25,016 nucleotides of DNA. Source: Gammaproteobacteria bacterium. Its GTDB lineage: Bacteria; Pseudomonadota; Gammaproteobacteria; Steroidobacterales; Steroidobacteraceae. The position numbers and the translations under genes are program-made. The DNA lies in NCBI GenBank assembly GCA_030040235.1, contig JASHUC010000201.1, positions 1 to 25,016 of the forward strand, given 5' to 3'. This document shows, piece after piece, positions 23,863 through 25,016 of this stretch (the first letter of the stretch is position 1; each line of letters starts with the position of its first letter). Below the pieces are notes generated by a model. The model did no database searches. It had not been told where the DNA came from and saw nothing but the letters and a program-made list of their open reading frames with translations.

Positions 23863-25016
23863 ATGTCCAGGCGGCGATTTCTGCAGGCAGGTGCGGCAGC
23901 CTTCTCCGTGGCCGCGGCCGAGGCTTGGCTTCCGGCATCGGCAGCAGCCGGGCGTCAGCGTCTGGGCGTTACGCGACTCGGCCCTGCGCAGCCCTTCGAC
24001 TACGCCCGCTTGAAGGGCATGGCGCGTGCGCGCGCCGCGGCCCCCTATAAGCCGCCGCCGCAGCACCTGCCGCCTGCGGTTGCGCGGCTCGACTGGGATC
24101 ACTGGGAAGCCATCCGCTACCGTGAAGAGCGCGCGCTCTGGGCGGGGGAGGGCTTGCGCTACCAGATCCGGTTCGCGCACCTCGGCTTTACGGTGTTGAA
24201 GCCGGTGCGCATGTATGCGGTGCAGGACGGGCGCGCGCGCGAGATCGCCTATGACCCCGGGATGTGGGACTACGGCCGCGCGGGCCTCAACGCACGGGAG
24301 CTGCCCGCGAATCTCGGCTTCGGCGGCTTCACGGTCTTCTATCACACCGACTGGGTGCGAGACTGCGCCGTGTTCGAGGGTGCCTCGTACTTTCGCGCCG
24401 TGGACGGGGACATGCAGTACGGCATGTCGCAACGCGGACTTGCGGTCGATACCGGGATGCCGCGTCCGGAGGAGTTTCCGGACTTCATCGCCTACTATCT
24501 CGAGCAGCCGCAACGCGACTCGAACCTGCTCACCGTGTATGGACTGCTCGACTCTCCGAGCGTCGCCGGCGCCTATCGCTTCGTGATCAGCATGGCCGAT
24601 ACGCAGCTGTTCGATGTGGACGCGGCGCTCTATCCCCGCGCGGAGATCGAGCGCATCGGCATCGCTCCCGGAACGAGCATGTTCTTCGCCGGCAAGAATC
24701 AGAAGAACATCTCCGAGGACTGGCGCCCCGAGATCCACGATTCCGACGGCCTGCAGATCTGGAACGGCGCCGGTGAATGGCTCTGGCGCCCGCTCATCAA
24801 TCCGAAGACCGTCCGGGTCAACAGCTTTCTCGATGACGGGCCGCATGGCTTCGGGCTGATGCAGCGGGAGCGCAGCTTCAGCGCCTACCAGGACGATGGG
24901 GTGTTCTACAACAAACGCCCCTCGGTCTGGGTCGAGCCCAAGGCCAACTGGGGACGCGGCTCGGTCATGCTGGTGGAGCTCCCGACGCCCGACGAGACGA
25001 TGGACAACATCGTCGC
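23863..25016 (+). CDS. opgD: Glucan biosynthesis protein D (OpgD/MdoD type), 5' part
   Basis: The frame is open to the end of the window, so 384 codons of a protein usually near 530-550 residues are present. It begins with a Tat signal (MSRRRFLQAGAAAFSVAAA, to about residue 29). A Tat signal is the mark of OpgD as opposed to Sec-exported OpgG. The mature part shows the periplasmic glucan protein pattern: FDYARLKGMARARAAAPY, YQIRFAHLGF, ASYFRAVDGDMQYGMSQRGLAVDT, and PHGFGLMQRERSFSAYQDDGVFYNKRPSVWVEP. Members act in the periplasm on the beta-glucan backbone of osmoregulated periplasmic glucans. The ATG at 23863 has GAGGAG at 23848-23853. It lies 101 bases after the cytochrome gene; no opgH or opgG is in view. 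Confidence 0.93.
   Translation, partial: MSRRRFLQAGAAAFSVAAAEAWLPASAAAGRQRLGVTRLGPAQPFDYARLKGMARARAAAPYKPPPQHLPPAVARLDWDHWEAIRYREERALWAGEGLRYQIRFAHLGFTVLKPVRMYAVQDGRAREIAYDPGMWDYGRAGLNARELPANLGFGGFTVFYHTDWVRDCAVFEGASYFRAVDGDMQYGMSQRGLAVDTGMPRPEEFPDFIAYYLEQPQRDSNLLTVYGLLDSPSVAGAYRFVISMADTQLFDVDAALYPRAEIERIGIAPGTSMFFAGKNQKNISEDWRPEIHDSDGLQIWNGAGEWLWRPLINPKTVRVNSFLDDGPHGFGLMQRERSFSAYQDDGVFYNKRPSVWVEPKANWGRGSVMLVELPTPDETMDNIV

Noticed and set aside
21188..23938. Very long minus-strand open frame of about 916 codons across the chemoreceptor and cytochrome genes
   Set aside because: It is antisense to two proteins with clear domains and haem motifs, has arginine/glycine-rich composition and no family features. 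Long antisense frames are common in GC-rich DNA.
23787..24050. Plus-strand 87-codon frame before and inside opgD
   Set aside because: It overlaps the opgD Tat signal in a different frame. The opgD frame has the ribosome site and family motifs.
1..25016. CRISPR arrays, tRNA or rRNA genes, insertion sequences, att sites, toxin-antitoxin or defence genes
   Set aside because: I saw no regularly spaced repeats, transposase or integrase motifs, or RNA gene signatures. This was by reading only; covariance-model and profile searches would be needed to exclude short RNAs.

Overview
The window is GC-rich, compact bacterial chromosome with short intergenic gaps and no recognisable mobile element, CRISPR array, tRNA or rRNA. 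Gene content points to a Gram-negative proteobacterium: an outer-membrane beta-barrel protein, a Tat-exported glucan biosynthesis protein, a chemoreceptor and a monomeric NADP isocitrate dehydrogenase. A gammaproteobacterium is my guess, but the genus cannot be read from the window.

Left part (1-5272): the tail of a PhnD-like binding protein converges on a membrane fatty-acid-desaturase-family gene. Next comes a four-gene minus-strand ABC importer in the order binding protein, long permease, ATPase, short permease. This is the order and size pattern of E. coli yehZYXW (OsmF), a betaine-type osmoprotectant importer.

Centre (5340-14237): diverging from the importer across about 67 bp is a tight plus-strand operon, soxB-soxD-soxA-soxG, then a dimethylglycine-dehydrogenase-like flavoenzyme and a cobyrinate a,c-diamide synthase (cobB/cbiA type). 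The four sox genes encode heterotetrameric sarcosine oxidase. Together they give a route from dimethylglycine to sarcosine to glycine with tetrahydrofolate-linked one-carbon capture. The importer would supply the methylated substrate. The first step, glycine betaine to dimethylglycine, is not encoded here. A B12 biosynthesis gene as last cistron is unexpected.

Right part (14209-25016): monomeric isocitrate dehydrogenase is convergent with cobB. A RutB-like ureidoacrylate amidohydrolase is convergent with a CNT nucleoside transporter, and both genes stop inside one CTAG. Upstream of the transporter on the same strand lies a Tat-exported dienelactone-hydrolase-like protein, and beyond it an outer-membrane barrel protein. 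A soluble two-PAS chemoreceptor follows, with a FliA-type promoter that favours an internal start codon. The window ends with an orphan tri-haem cytochrome c and the first 384 codons of an OpgD-like glucan biosynthesis protein.

I found no clear undescribed defence or mobile system. The most interesting items are the importer/demethylation/B12 gene cluster, the altered nucleobase motif of the CNT transporter, the FliA-driven start revision of the chemoreceptor, and the orphan RutB and cytochrome genes.
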